In this document: piece after piece, positions 28,301 through 35,074 of the stretch
How positions within the stretch are numbered: position 1 is the first letter of the stretch
Layout: each line of letters opens with the position of its first letter
Origin: Deltaproteobacteria bacterium
GTDB taxonomy: Bacteria > Desulfobacterota > Desulfobacteria > Desulfobacterales > ETH-SRB1
Assembly: GCA_030262895.1 (NCBI GenBank)
Contig: JAJSZW010000027.1
Location: 1-35,554 of the forward strand
Length of the DNA stretch: 35,554 nt
Reading direction: 5' to 3'
Translations under genes and position numbers: made by a program
The notes under the pieces: generated by a model
What the model saw: only the letters and a program-made list of their open reading frames with translations
Databases searched by the model: none
Told to the model about the DNA's origin: nothing

Positions 28301-29445
28301 TCCACTGCACGGTCCGGATCGCCCGGTGTACTTGGGGCCTTGATACCGATGACAGTCCATCCCAGATCCAGGTCGGTTTCAGTATCCAGGTCGGTTTCAG
28401 TCGCTTCGCCCCTGAAACCGATGATGTCGCAATCCGTTTCAATGTCAACATCCACTTCATAATAGCGTGCGCCATATTCGATAACGCTTTGTGATGCGCT
28501 GAGTGAGCCGGAAAAACTCACGCTGGTCCTTGCTACAGGATCATAGGTACTTCCGCCTCCTGCCGGCGTCTCATCAATATAGTAGTATTTTTCTGCTTCC
28601 GGCAGGCCTGAGACGTTCAGCTCTTTCGCATAGTTAGTAATCGTAAAATCATGGAAAATATCTTCAAGGGTAGTGGTTGGGGCAAAGTCCTGAATGGTGT
28701 CACGAAGCACCTGAATACTATCCGGGCTGTCGGGATCTGTGTTGGCCCAGTAACTTATGATGATGTCCGCCCCTCGCTCAGGTTCAGTTGTGATCGCTCC
28801 CAGTTGTTCGGATAGGTAGTTCCAGAATAGAGCAGCCTTGTAAGAAGCACTCATCAATTTAATGTTGGGATTAGCCAAATAGTCGTTGATTTCGTCAAGA
28901 TAAGTGATACATCCTGCATCCTGGTCAAGATCGTTGAAGATCTTATCTTGCATGAGCCTTGCCGTTCCCTCACATGTCCACGTACCCCATGTCCCTCCAC
29001 AACCCCCGCATGATGTAGAGCCATTGTTGATATAAGCGTACTGCACGTGGTGGAATAACTCGTGACCTGCGACCAGGCGAAGGCAGGGTTCATCCTGCGG
29101 CTGTAGAAAAGGCGAATCAAGGGTAATTCGACAATAGTTAGCGCTCCCTATGTTTGGAGAGTCATAGATACATACTTCTCTATCACCGGAAACAAAAAAA
29201 GGCGTCATGAATCCCAGATCGATAAAGCCCTGATGCGAATCGTCCAGACTGTCGGCAGCGTTTTGGGCCTGTGCGTCAGAAAAGAAGTCCGGGTTTGTAC
29301 CATTTTGATTTGTATAGTCTATCTCATAACCAAAGACAGGGGTTGTGATATGCTCGTCGTCTGTTGGACAATCTGCAAAGGCAAACGCACGAAACATGAG
29401 CAACACGACAAAAGTGAACATTACTGACAATCTCAATGTTTTCAT
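25339..29445 (-). CDS. Secreted metalloprotease-like / vWA / TSP3 protein with FGRT tag
   Basis: This is a 1368-residue exported protein with AGGAG upstream and a signal peptide (residues 1-24, ending FAFA). The N-terminal domain has the zinc motif HELFH at 128-132 and a downstream glutamate in CEGTAR (E159), the layout of a gluzincin-type metallopeptidase. Residues about 558-780 are a von Willebrand A domain with an intact MIDAS: D564-x-S-x-S568, T647 in GGWTSIGDG and D677 in LLSDG. Then come a beta-rich region (780-1045), TSP3-like calcium repeats (1051-1122; DRDKDGLPDRW), Fn3/Ig-like domains (1125-1322) and the one-loop tag at 1325-1368 (CEMDFDQDFDVDGKDL ... FGRTNC). A protease and a protein-binding vWA domain in one tagged chain suggest a processing or maturation role at the surface. 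The substrate is unknown. Confidence 0.88.
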   Translation of the reverse strand: MKTLRLSVMFTFVVLLMFRAFAFADCPTDDEHITTPVFGYEIDYTNQNGTNPDFFSDAQAQNAADSLDDSHQGFIDLGFMTPFFVSGDREVCIYDSPNIGSANYCRITLDSPFLQPQDEPCLRLVAGHELFHHVQYAYINNGSTSCGGCGGTWGTWTCEGTARLMQDKIFNDLDQDAGCITYLDEINDYLANPNIKLMSASYKAALFWNYLSEQLGAITTEPERGADIIISYWANTDPDSPDSIQVLRDTIQDFAPTTTLEDIFHDFTITNYAKELNVSGLPEAEKYYYIDETPAGGGSTYDPVARTSVSFSGSLSASQSVIEYGARYYEVDVDIETDCDIIGFRGEATETDLDTETDLDLGWTVIGIKAPSTPGDPDRAVELHKSVGNAFYKAFLNDPDDPFIKLAAVVTGLSQGGNFRYVFARESLTEKNLEILRPILSRQAYVGEHAEPDRFQVRLNVTGPDILTPDGTGTISVKGLSKDDFKVFVERGAVSEEAEVLTSAYVGGQYWLAVQAPVMNPATGDIFDVRVCLCEKEGECAVSDLSRYSVIYAKITRNQMLVIDRSGSMMLPTATPKIDAAKVAASIFVDSAADDDSLGVINFSGDGPPDGNECNEDSTIDHDLQSVSGNRFAAIAAIDSISAGGWTSIGDGLNRAQDRIDAIGGPVDINNIVLLSDGMENEAACWQASSTCSNFCPNSGTFVDNVKDRFDVGGSASDTIIDAIAFGPQTDESLMQDIATTTDGDYFYVDTSEATTSAATTSKGLTAAPVVIPSSLQIGNRISEVYLAISEKIQSKDRLFFASRMISAGVTDTLVIPVTEQGVSEATFAFNWEDKNAIAQIKLFDQAGNLIDNTVASIYQYDTHKVYQFKNPISPGNWRAEIQAKGSTQYIAVLSGKLIWGVKAALYFGQIPGDHAGLFGSRFLRGLPVTMMVSLADVKGAVRNANVSAAISLPREPNQTDSVFVNLPLFDDGAHDDGDADDGIYANVYTNTYRFSNQGVPEDQAEKDPGVSGSYVVNVTARGRSNTGDRFARYLNRAFQVYEFGQEVSPDRDKDGLPDRWEAIYGTKVGVFDRDEDYDNDDLVNILEFKHGTRPLDPDTDDGGELDGSEVNRSANPLDPRDDLLPKPVDVEVITNLGDEIPAKLLMPNTNVIRYPAHSSYVKIILFGGTDPGFLKPIAEIYPHKTETPGIYFDENLINDTTYYYQLQALGENEAMSAPSPLFSGTPREDPVAPRGWVTIKNGAVTTSTLSVIISLDDGEDNFALLISNTPTFEGATWIKNPVEIKWELEPNSETGRATVYAKFRDKAGNESVTYHDSIIVNIECEMDFDQDFDVDGKDLAIFAKQFSGDTDELATFAADFGRTNCLQ

Positions 29446-29473
29446 CCTGAATCTCCTTTCTTCAGTCGGTTAT

Positions 29474-29501
29474 GTCAGGTAGTCCTTATGGGCAACCTGA
29501 C
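29474..29501. repeat. REP hairpin, imperfect copy
   Basis: GTCAGGT (29474-29480) pairs with ACCTGAC (29495-29501), with a partly paired inner stem. The context GGTTATGTCAGGTAG.CCTT is shared with the copy at 25285. It lies 15 bp beyond the stop of the 29517-31469 gene. Confidence 0.65.
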
Positions 29502-29516
29502 CTGCAATGTTTTTAT

Positions 29517-31469
29517 TTACTGGCAAGCAATCATGCCGAATTCCTCTGCAAACCTGGCGAGGTTGTCTGCTTCGAAGTTTGCAGCAAAGTCAGCCAAATC
29601 GCTCCCATCTATATCGTCATCTTCATCATCATTAGCGACTTCTGTATAGATTTTTATGACTTTAACGAACGAACTAATATGAGTCAGATCAGATGTCACG
29701 GATACTCTTACAGGGTAAGGAGCGAATCGTGTGCCTGGGGGCACAAACTCCACTTCTGCACCTGTTCCAATGATTTCTCCACCATCCGGAGCATCCCAGT
29801 TATAGGTGAGATTACCCTCGCAAGGATCGTGAGCAGAAACAGTAATCGTTGAGGTACTACAGAGGAGCGGCGGAATATACTTAGTAAAAGAGACACTATC
29901 AATGACTGGAGAAATGCCGGGGAATTCAATATCGTCAATGTACCAACCAGAGTATGTAGCATAACCATCAGCTATATGATAAAAGGCAATTTTTAAGCAT
30001 TTACCTACATAATCTGTAAGGTAGGCATACCCCTGAGACCAAATGCCAGAAGTGCCTTGTATTGTGTGGGGAATAATAGGAAGATCTTCCCAAGTCGACC
30101 ACTCACCTGATAGCTCGTTCTGGACCGATATCTGGAGTTTGCCGTAATCGTCCCCATAGGACCACCAGTGCCAGAAACTCATATAGACAGTTGGCCCACC
30201 ACAGTCCGGCGGAAGGCAAATTGTGGGAAGGACAAGTCGACTGTCAGTATTGTTGGGATAATTCCCATTCAACACTGTCCCGGCGCATTGCATACCACCG
30301 TGGGCTCCTGGTGGGTCAGAGGGGACTCCGACCTCCCAGACACCATTGTCCGAATACCAGTCGCCCCAGCCTATCTCAAAGTCTACTGTCAACTCAGGGA
30401 CTTTTTTTATCACTTCAATATCGTCAATATACCAACCGGAGTATGTGGCATAACCATCAGCTATATGATAAAAGGCAATCCTTACCTTTTGACCTGCATA
30501 CGCGGTGATATCTACAGATTTCGGTGACCAATGAGAATAATAATATATGGGAGCAGAAGTTGGGATGTCGGCCCAAGCCGACCAGTTACCTGAAGACCCA
30601 TCCTGGACTGATATCTGGAGTTTGCCGTAATCGTCCCCGTAGTAAATCCAATGCCAGAAGCGAAAGTGAAGCTCTTCATCCCCACTAACTTCAGGAAGCC
30701 AAAAGGAGGGGCTGATGAGCCGACTGTCAGTGTGATTGGGATAATTGCCATTCAAAACTGTCCCGGCGCATTGCGAACTGTCATGGCCACCACCAGGCCC
30801 GCTTGCGGGCGTGCCAACCTGCCAAATACCATTTTCCGCACACCAGTCGCCCAAACCTGCTTCGAAATCCCCAGTAAACTCCGGGACCTTCTTGATCACT
30901 TCAATATCGTCAATGTACCAACCAGGGTATGTAGCATAACCATCAGCCGTATGATAAAAGGCAATCTTTATGCATTTACCTGCATACGCGGTTAGATCTA
31001 TACATTTACGTGTCCAATCATGAGAATAATACAGTATGGGTGTAGACGTAGGGATGTCAGCCCAAGCTGACCAGTCACCTGTCACCTCGTCCTGGACTGA
31101 TATCTGGACATAGCCAGCATCGTCACCATAGGAATACCAATGCCAGAAACGCAGGTGAATTTCCTCATCACCGCTGACCTGAGGAAGGCACAATCCAGGA
31201 AGATGCGGCAAGTCATAAATTAGCCGACTGTCAGTATTGTTGGGATAATTCCCATTCAACACTGTCCCGGCGCATTGCGTACCACCGTGGGCTCCCGGTG
31301 GGTCAGAGGGGACTCCGACCTCCCAGATGCCGTTGTCGGCATACCACTCACCCCAACCGTCCTCAAAGTCTTCAGTAAAAATAACTTCATCTGCGTATGC
31401 TGTTTGCAGGCTGAAAAACAACATCGTAAGTAACAAGACAATTCCCAACAAAAGTCTATTTCTAACCAT
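29517..31469 (-). CDS. Secreted triple jelly-roll protein with PKD-like domain and degenerate FGRT tag
   Basis: This is a 650-residue protein. I choose the ATG at 31469 over 31646 because GGAGGTG lies 5 bases upstream and a signal peptide follows (residues 1-26, ending TAYA). Three tandem modules of about 160 residues (32-195, 199-357, 361-516) each read DFE-x-G-W-G-x-W, N-G-x-W-x-V-G, QCAGTVLNGNYPN, TDSRL, FWHW, GKLQISVQ and GWYIDDIE. This is the pattern of MAM-like or choice-of-anchor-J-type jelly rolls, which bind glycans or proteins. A PKD-like domain (about 520-608) follows. The tag (611-650) is the most worn of the intact genes: NDDEDDDIDGSDL ... FAEEFGMIAC. FGRT has become FGMI, and the cysteine before the loop is missing while the last one is kept. 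Confidence 0.87.
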   Translation of the reverse strand: MVRNRLLLGIVLLLTMLFFSLQTAYADEVIFTEDFEDGWGEWYADNGIWEVGVPSDPPGAHGGTQCAGTVLNGNYPNNTDSRLIYDLPHLPGLCLPQVSGDEEIHLRFWHWYSYGDDAGYVQISVQDEVTGDWSAWADIPTSTPILYYSHDWTRKCIDLTAYAGKCIKIAFYHTADGYATYPGWYIDDIEVIKKVPEFTGDFEAGLGDWCAENGIWQVGTPASGPGGGHDSSQCAGTVLNGNYPNHTDSRLISPSFWLPEVSGDEELHFRFWHWIYYGDDYGKLQISVQDGSSGNWSAWADIPTSAPIYYYSHWSPKSVDITAYAGQKVRIAFYHIADGYATYSGWYIDDIEVIKKVPELTVDFEIGWGDWYSDNGVWEVGVPSDPPGAHGGMQCAGTVLNGNYPNNTDSRLVLPTICLPPDCGGPTVYMSFWHWWSYGDDYGKLQISVQNELSGEWSTWEDLPIIPHTIQGTSGIWSQGYAYLTDYVGKCLKIAFYHIADGYATYSGWYIDDIEFPGISPVIDSVSFTKYIPPLLCSTSTITVSAHDPCEGNLTYNWDAPDGGEIIGTGAEVEFVPPGTRFAPYPVRVSVTSDLTHISSFVKVIKIYTEVANDDEDDDIDGSDLADFAANFEADNLARFAEEFGMIACQ

Positions 31470-31880
31470 AGCTACACCTCCAACTATTTTACTGAGCTGA
31501 ACGCCGAAGAAACACACATAATTTGAAATGCATGGATCCGTTTCCGGCGGTGTTGATTTCTTGCAGCGATGACAGATCGATGAATGTAGCAAAACATAGG
31601 GGGGGAGAGGGGCACAATTCTCAATATCTGGCCAATAGACTTCCAAAAAACTAATGTGTTTTAGGCGAAAAAGTCGATTTGCAAATCTTGCTGGAAAACA
31701 CCAAGATTATTTTTCGTATTGGAAGGAGGCGGAACAATATACAATATAAGTAAATAAACAGGTTATATTTTTAAAATTACATTTGATCGTTTACATTACC
31801 ATCTTATAGGCAAATACACCCCCCCACCTTTTGAGCCTTAAAACAGCGGCTGTTTTCCCGGCTGTGTTGACCCCAGTTTT
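31470..31880. other. Long leader region with paired segments, no gene
   Basis: This is the 5' leader side of the triple jelly-roll gene, about 410 bp up to the terminator of the gene before it. It holds an imperfect long hairpin (CCGAAGAAAC around 31513 with GTTTCCGGC around 31548), a 17-base palindrome AAAACAGC-G-GCTGTTTT (31840-31856) and a G7 run near 31592. I see no riboswitch consensus I can name and no open frame worth reporting. A promoter must be here if the gene is transcribed on its own, but none is convincing by eye. Confidence 0.4.
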
Positions 31881-31885
31881 ACAAA

Positions 31886-31917
31886 CGGCGGGGCCTCCGT
31901 TTTTCAGGGCCCCGCCG
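31886..31917 (-). terminator. Rho-independent terminator after the cohesin-like PEP-CTERM gene
   Basis: A perfect 10-bp stem, CGGCGGGGCC (31886-31895) with GGCCCCGCCG (31908-31917), has a 12-base loop and is followed on the reverse strand by TTTGTAAAAC. It begins about 40 bp beyond the stop at 31958 and separates the cohesin-like operon from the run of tagged genes. Confidence 0.75.
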
Positions 31918-31957
31918 AGATGTATTCTCGAATCTTTAACCCTCTGCCTTCCTACAA

Positions 31958-32530
31958 CTACGATTTCTTCATACGTCTCCTGCCAATACCCATCAGTCCA
32001 AGAAGCCCAGAGCCAAGAAGAAGCACCGTGCCGGGGATGGGGACGACGTTTACAGAACCATTCTCTATCGTGATTTCACCTGCTGTAAAACCATGCCCGA
32101 ATTCAACATCTGTAAGAAGTAAATCATATAACCCTACAGAATTAGCTGAAAAGCCGACAGTAAAAATTGCGCCATCTGTAAAGGGATAAACATCTCCCGA
32201 AAACACACCATGAGCGGCAGTAAGCTGCACATCCGAACCTCTGGAAACTTCAAACCACATTTTATTTGCTGGATTTATTGCATCTCCTGCTACATAAACT
32301 ATTGGATCAGGAAATGTTAATCCTCCATCTGTTGGAGAAATATCTAAACGAAAACCAAAAAAATCAAATTCCTCTCCCACAGTTTGATCGGAGGTATTAC
32401 TGAGCATGACACTTACTTCAAAATCCCCCGGCATTACCTCGTAGTCTCCAACTGAAAGAATCGGGGCAGCATACACCACTGAAGCAAACAGAAAAACTAA
32501 CAATAAGGTAAAAAATAATTTTCTCAACAT
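31958..32530 (-). CDS. Cohesin-like domain protein with PEP-CTERM-type anchor
   Basis: This is a 190-residue protein with a GGGGG-type site before the ATG. A signal peptide (residues 1-21) is followed by a beta-sandwich at 24-162. It opens ILSVGDYEVMPGDFEVSVML, continues FGFRLDIS and GAIFTVGFSANSVGLYDLLL, and closes ITIENGSVNV. This order (P-G-D at the first loop, F-x-F-R-L-D strand, G-x-I-F-T-V strand, final N-G-S-V-x-V) is that of cohesin/CBM2-3-fold domains. Residues 163-190 (VPIPGTVLLLGSGLLGLM, then GRRRMKKS) are a PEP-CTERM-family sorting tail: a proline-rich motif, a hydrophobic segment and an arginine cluster, normally cut by an exosortase. It is 27 bp behind the cohesin/dockerin gene, in one operon, with a terminator after it. 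The cohesin call is by pattern only. Confidence 0.75.
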   Translation of the reverse strand: MLRKLFFTLLLVFLFASVVYAAPILSVGDYEVMPGDFEVSVMLSNTSDQTVGEEFDFFGFRLDISPTDGGLTFPDPIVYVAGDAINPANKMWFEVSRGSDVQLTAAHGVFSGDVYPFTDGAIFTVGFSANSVGLYDLLLTDVEFGHGFTAGEITIENGSVNVVPIPGTVLLLGSGLLGLMGIGRRRMKKS

Positions 32531-32557
32531 TTTGAATCCCCCTTTCCCTTGAATTTC

Positions 32558-33268
32558 TTAACCACCAGTTTGAAAGATGTGTTTTATTAACATTGCATCT
32601 GCCATACTAATACCATCATCACTGTTGGCATCTGCATAGCACACATATGGCAGTCCGCTCTGGAACATGTGTTTAACAAACATTGCATCTGCCATGGTAA
32701 TATTCCCATCCGCATTCGCATCCCCACGCTTTGCTATTATAATCGTACCGAAGTTAACACCGGTATCATCCAGCACGTTAGCAGTCGGCTCAGCGGTATC
32801 CACAAAGTTTGCGTAGGGATCTACTTTGCCCAAGGCAAGGTCCAGCGTTGGAGAAAATGGTATGGAGCTCCCGGTGCGATTAAACCTAACCTTTCCCAAC
32901 AAAACCCTGTCTCCGCTCACACCGGCAGTGGCATCACCAGTGTCAAGCTTGCCAAGGATGATCACCACCTCACCAGCGGTGCTCATGTCAGGGTCCATGT
33001 ATGACTCACTTCCAAGAAACCAGTCAGAATCATTCTTCTCGGCAGTGTCTACGGTCAATGCTGCGGTTTCATAAGTGAGTTTGACGCCGGCACTCCTCAA
33101 CTCAGTGGGAGAGTTGATGTCTGCATAGATGTAAACAACAAGGTCACTCTCCGTATAGGCGCCTTCGCCATAAACGTCAACATCAGCAAACGAGTTCACC
33201 GGGATTAGCGCACTCGCCACAAAAACGAGCAATCCAATGATCAACAAACTCCTGCTTGATTTTTTCAA
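32558..33268 (-). CDS. Cohesin-like domain plus canonical dockerin type I protein
   Basis: This is a 236-residue protein that starts with TTG at 33268, supported by GGGAGG 8 bases upstream and a following signal peptide (residues 1-28). The body (30-178) is a cohesin-like beta-sandwich: SDLVVYIYAD, AGVKLTYETAALTV, GEVVIILGKLD and LLGKVRFNRTGS. Residues 182-236 are a textbook two-loop dockerin: RGDANADGNITMADAMFVKH and YADANSDDGISMADAMLIKH. Calcium ligands stand at positions 183/185/187/191/194 and 213/215/217/221/224. It differs clearly from the FGRT tag (MAD-A-M helices, no FGRT, no cysteine pair). A chain with both a cohesin-like and a dockerin module could bridge two layers of an assembly. 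It is first in an operon with the PEP-CTERM gene. Confidence 0.8.
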   Translation of the reverse strand: MKKSSRSLLIIGLLVFVASALIPVNSFADVDVYGEGAYTESDLVVYIYADINSPTELRSAGVKLTYETAALTVDTAEKNDSDWFLGSESYMDPDMSTAGEVVIILGKLDTGDATAGVSGDRVLLGKVRFNRTGSSIPFSPTLDLALGKVDPYANFVDTAEPTANVLDDTGVNFGTIIIAKRGDANADGNITMADAMFVKHMFQSGLPYVCYADANSDDGISMADAMLIKHIFQTGG

Positions 33269-33396
33269 TTCTCTGTCCTCCCTTCTATTTTTTTCAAGTT
33301 CCTGGATTATCCTCTTAAATCCTCTTCCCGGCTTATTAAAAATCGGGCCAAAATAAAGGTTAAAAAAGTGATCTGGTTTTTCTTGAGAGACCGCTT

Positions 33397-33963
33397 TTAT
33401 TGCTTCCTGCGTCTCAGGCCAACAAGCCCAATAAGGCCAGAGCTAAGCAGCAGAAATGTCGTGGGAATCGGTATTGGGCTCCCTTCAAAGTGCTTACCTT
33501 CAAGCAATCCTACTATTTCCGGCAATTCTTCCGATATACTCAATACCTCATTGAATCCTGTGAGGGTTAATCCAAGCATGTCCTCATCCAGCTCTTGAAA
33601 CTGCGAGAGATCTGGAAGGATTCCTATTTCGTAATCACAGCCATTTCCCACAGGGTCGAAAGCCCAATGACCAAAATATGATCCATCCCACTCTCCATCA
33701 GGAAAGTTTTTCTGGCCATTCAAGGACAAATCCCCCAGTTTCTCGTCGTGGCCAGAGTCAAAAACCTCCAAATGACCGAGGACATTAAGCGGATATCCTA
33801 TCCCGTAAACATAGTACATACCATTGCGGTCGAATTGGAAATCTCCCTCAAAAACCAAATCTGTAGCAACCAACGAAGCCAGAGACGGCCGGGCAAGAGA
33901 TATTCCCAAAAATGCCAATACACAAAAGACTAAACCAACCTTAACAACGATCTTATTTTTCAT
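33397..33963 (-). CDS. PEP-CTERM-type anchored protein of unknown function
   Basis: This is a 188-residue protein with GGGGGG before the ATG and a signal peptide (residues 1-29). The middle (LVFEGDFQFDRNGMYYVYGI, LGHLEVFDSG, WAFDPVGNGCDYEIG) is beta-rich and not recognised. Residues 163-188 (PIPIPTTFLLLSSGLIGL, then VGLRRRKQ) are a PEP-CTERM-type sorting tail. The gene lies 128 bp upstream of the cohesin/dockerin gene on the same strand and 424 bp downstream of the regulator gene. It is probably an exosortase substrate displayed with the neighbours. No exosortase gene is in the window. Confidence 0.8.
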   Translation of the reverse strand: MKNKIVVKVGLVFCVLAFLGISLARPSLASLVATDLVFEGDFQFDRNGMYYVYGIGYPLNVLGHLEVFDSGHDEKLGDLSLNGQKNFPDGEWDGSYFGHWAFDPVGNGCDYEIGILPDLSQFQELDEDMLGLTLTGFNEVLSISEELPEIVGLLEGKHFEGSPIPIPTTFLLLSSGLIGLVGLRRRKQ

Positions 33964-34387
33964 TTAATTCCCCCCTTTCATATTAAATTTTGGTTTCCAG
34001 ATTACTACTCTGGTTGGTAGAAATAGAAATCCTGCTGTTTAATATTTTCATACTCAGTATATCTTATTTATGCCATTATGATATAGAAAACAATAAGGGG
34101 AAAGTATGAAATTGTTCTTATTTTTTAGATGATAATGCCTAATACATTGGTATTAGGAAAAATTTGAGATAGGTCTAAGCTGGCGTAATTTTGTAATTTT
34201 TATGGAAACAGATAGCCATCCCTTCAAAAGCATGGATGATATCAAATCTCAGGCCCTAAAATTTTTGTTTTCTCTGCCTGTGTGCAACGCACTGGCAGGC
34301 TTGGCCTTGAGCCCCGCTCGACTTAGGTTAAAAAAACAATCGGAATCGGTAATTATTAGTATGGTTTTGAGTCGTATTTTTCATGTA
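33964..34387. other. 424-bp gap between regulator gene and PEP-CTERM gene
   Basis: The gap is AT-rich, and the plus strand reading at 34202-34531 overlaps the regulator and looks like a shadow frame. A possible -10 (TATACT on the reverse strand, about 34060) lacks a good -35. I looked for sigma-54 sites (GG and GC 12 bases apart) and found no acceptable match. Confidence 0.4.
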
Positions 34388-35074
34388 TTATTTACGACAC
34401 GACAGGTTTCTGGCTGCCCAGAGCGCTGCCTGGAGACGGTTGGTGACATTGATTTTTTTAAAGATATTGTAGAGATGGGTTTTAACCGTATGGAAGCTGA
34501 TGTAAAGTTTTTCGGCAATCATCTTATTTGAGGCTCCTCCGGCTACCATTGCGAGTATCTCTATCTCTCTGTAGGTAAGGTCTGTTTCATGCCTTGTCGA
34601 AAAATTACGATGATTGTTACCTTTCAACATAACTTCGGTCATAATCTTCCTGGAAAACCATAATTCTCTGTTAAAAATAGCACAAATACCTTTTGGAAAC
34701 TGTTCTATGTGGTCATGTTCATAAAAGAAACCTTGCACTCCCCGGGACATAAATTCTGCCTCAATGCCAAGGCCTGTAGATACGTTAAAGAAGGCTACAG
34801 GAGTATGATTCAAAATCTTTTTACAATCCGATTCAAACTCCAATAAACAGCTATCCAGCTCATTTCTCAAGCAGTCCCAAAGGCACAGGTTCGGCCGGCT
34901 GGTATTTACATCATCTATCTCCTGAATGACATGAAATTTTTCTACAGCAAGGCACTTCGCACCTGTTTCCCGCTCTAAAAAAGAGGCCATCAATGCATTT
35001 TGCAGCTTCAGAGGGCCGGCAATATAAATCAGCCTATCAGTTAATGTGGTCATACCTCCAACCTTTGAAACCAT
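34388..35074 (-). CDS. LuxR/CsgD-like response regulator
   Basis: This is a 228-residue protein. The N-terminal 1-150 is receiver-like (LIYIAGPLKLQNALMASFLE, LCLWDC with D67 at the position of the usual phospho-acceptor region, GVQGFFYEHD). Residues 165-222 are a LuxR/FixJ helix-turn-helix: LTYREIEILAMVAGGASNKM, then ISFHTVKTHLYNIFKKINVT and NRLQAALWA. The whole layout and the helix text resemble E. coli CsgD, the regulator of curli and matrix. Start: the ATG at 35074 gives MVSK, while GGAGGT touches the internal ATG at 35053 (too close to serve it), so the exact start is open. It is upstream of the PEP-CTERM and cohesin-like genes on the same strand and is the only regulator in the window. 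Confidence 0.85.
   Translation of the reverse strand: MVSKVGGMTTLTDRLIYIAGPLKLQNALMASFLERETGAKCLAVEKFHVIQEIDDVNTSRPNLCLWDCLRNELDSCLLEFESDCKKILNHTPVAFFNVSTGLGIEAEFMSRGVQGFFYEHDHIEQFPKGICAIFNRELWFSRKIMTEVMLKGNNHRNFSTRHETDLTYREIEILAMVAGGASNKMIAEKLYISFHTVKTHLYNIFKKINVTNRLQAALWAARNLSCRK

Noticed and set aside
712..31469. CRISPR array or tandem-repeat locus as the explanation of the repeated text
   Set aside because: The repeats are protein-coding, kept in frame, of varying length and at gene ends. There is no regular spacer pattern.
712..31469. The tag as a type IX secretion C-terminal domain
   Set aside because: T9SS domains are about 70-100 residues of beta-sandwich. This module is a short EF-hand/helix unit with calcium-loop spacing, and no T9SS genes are present. 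It remains possible that the tag is a sorting signal of another kind.
31470..31957. A cyclic-di-GMP riboswitch in the leader region
   Set aside because: The hairpins present do not match the conserved GEMM core and loop sequences, so naming it would be a guess.
34150..34200. A sigma-54 promoter (TGGCGTAATTTTGT) near 34180
   Set aside because: It is on the plus strand facing no gene, and the GG-to-G spacing is 11 instead of the required 12 bases.
34202..34531. A 109-codon plus-strand open frame near the regulator
   Set aside because: More than half of it is antisense to the conserved helix-turn-helix of the LuxR-like gene. No ribosome site or motif supports it.
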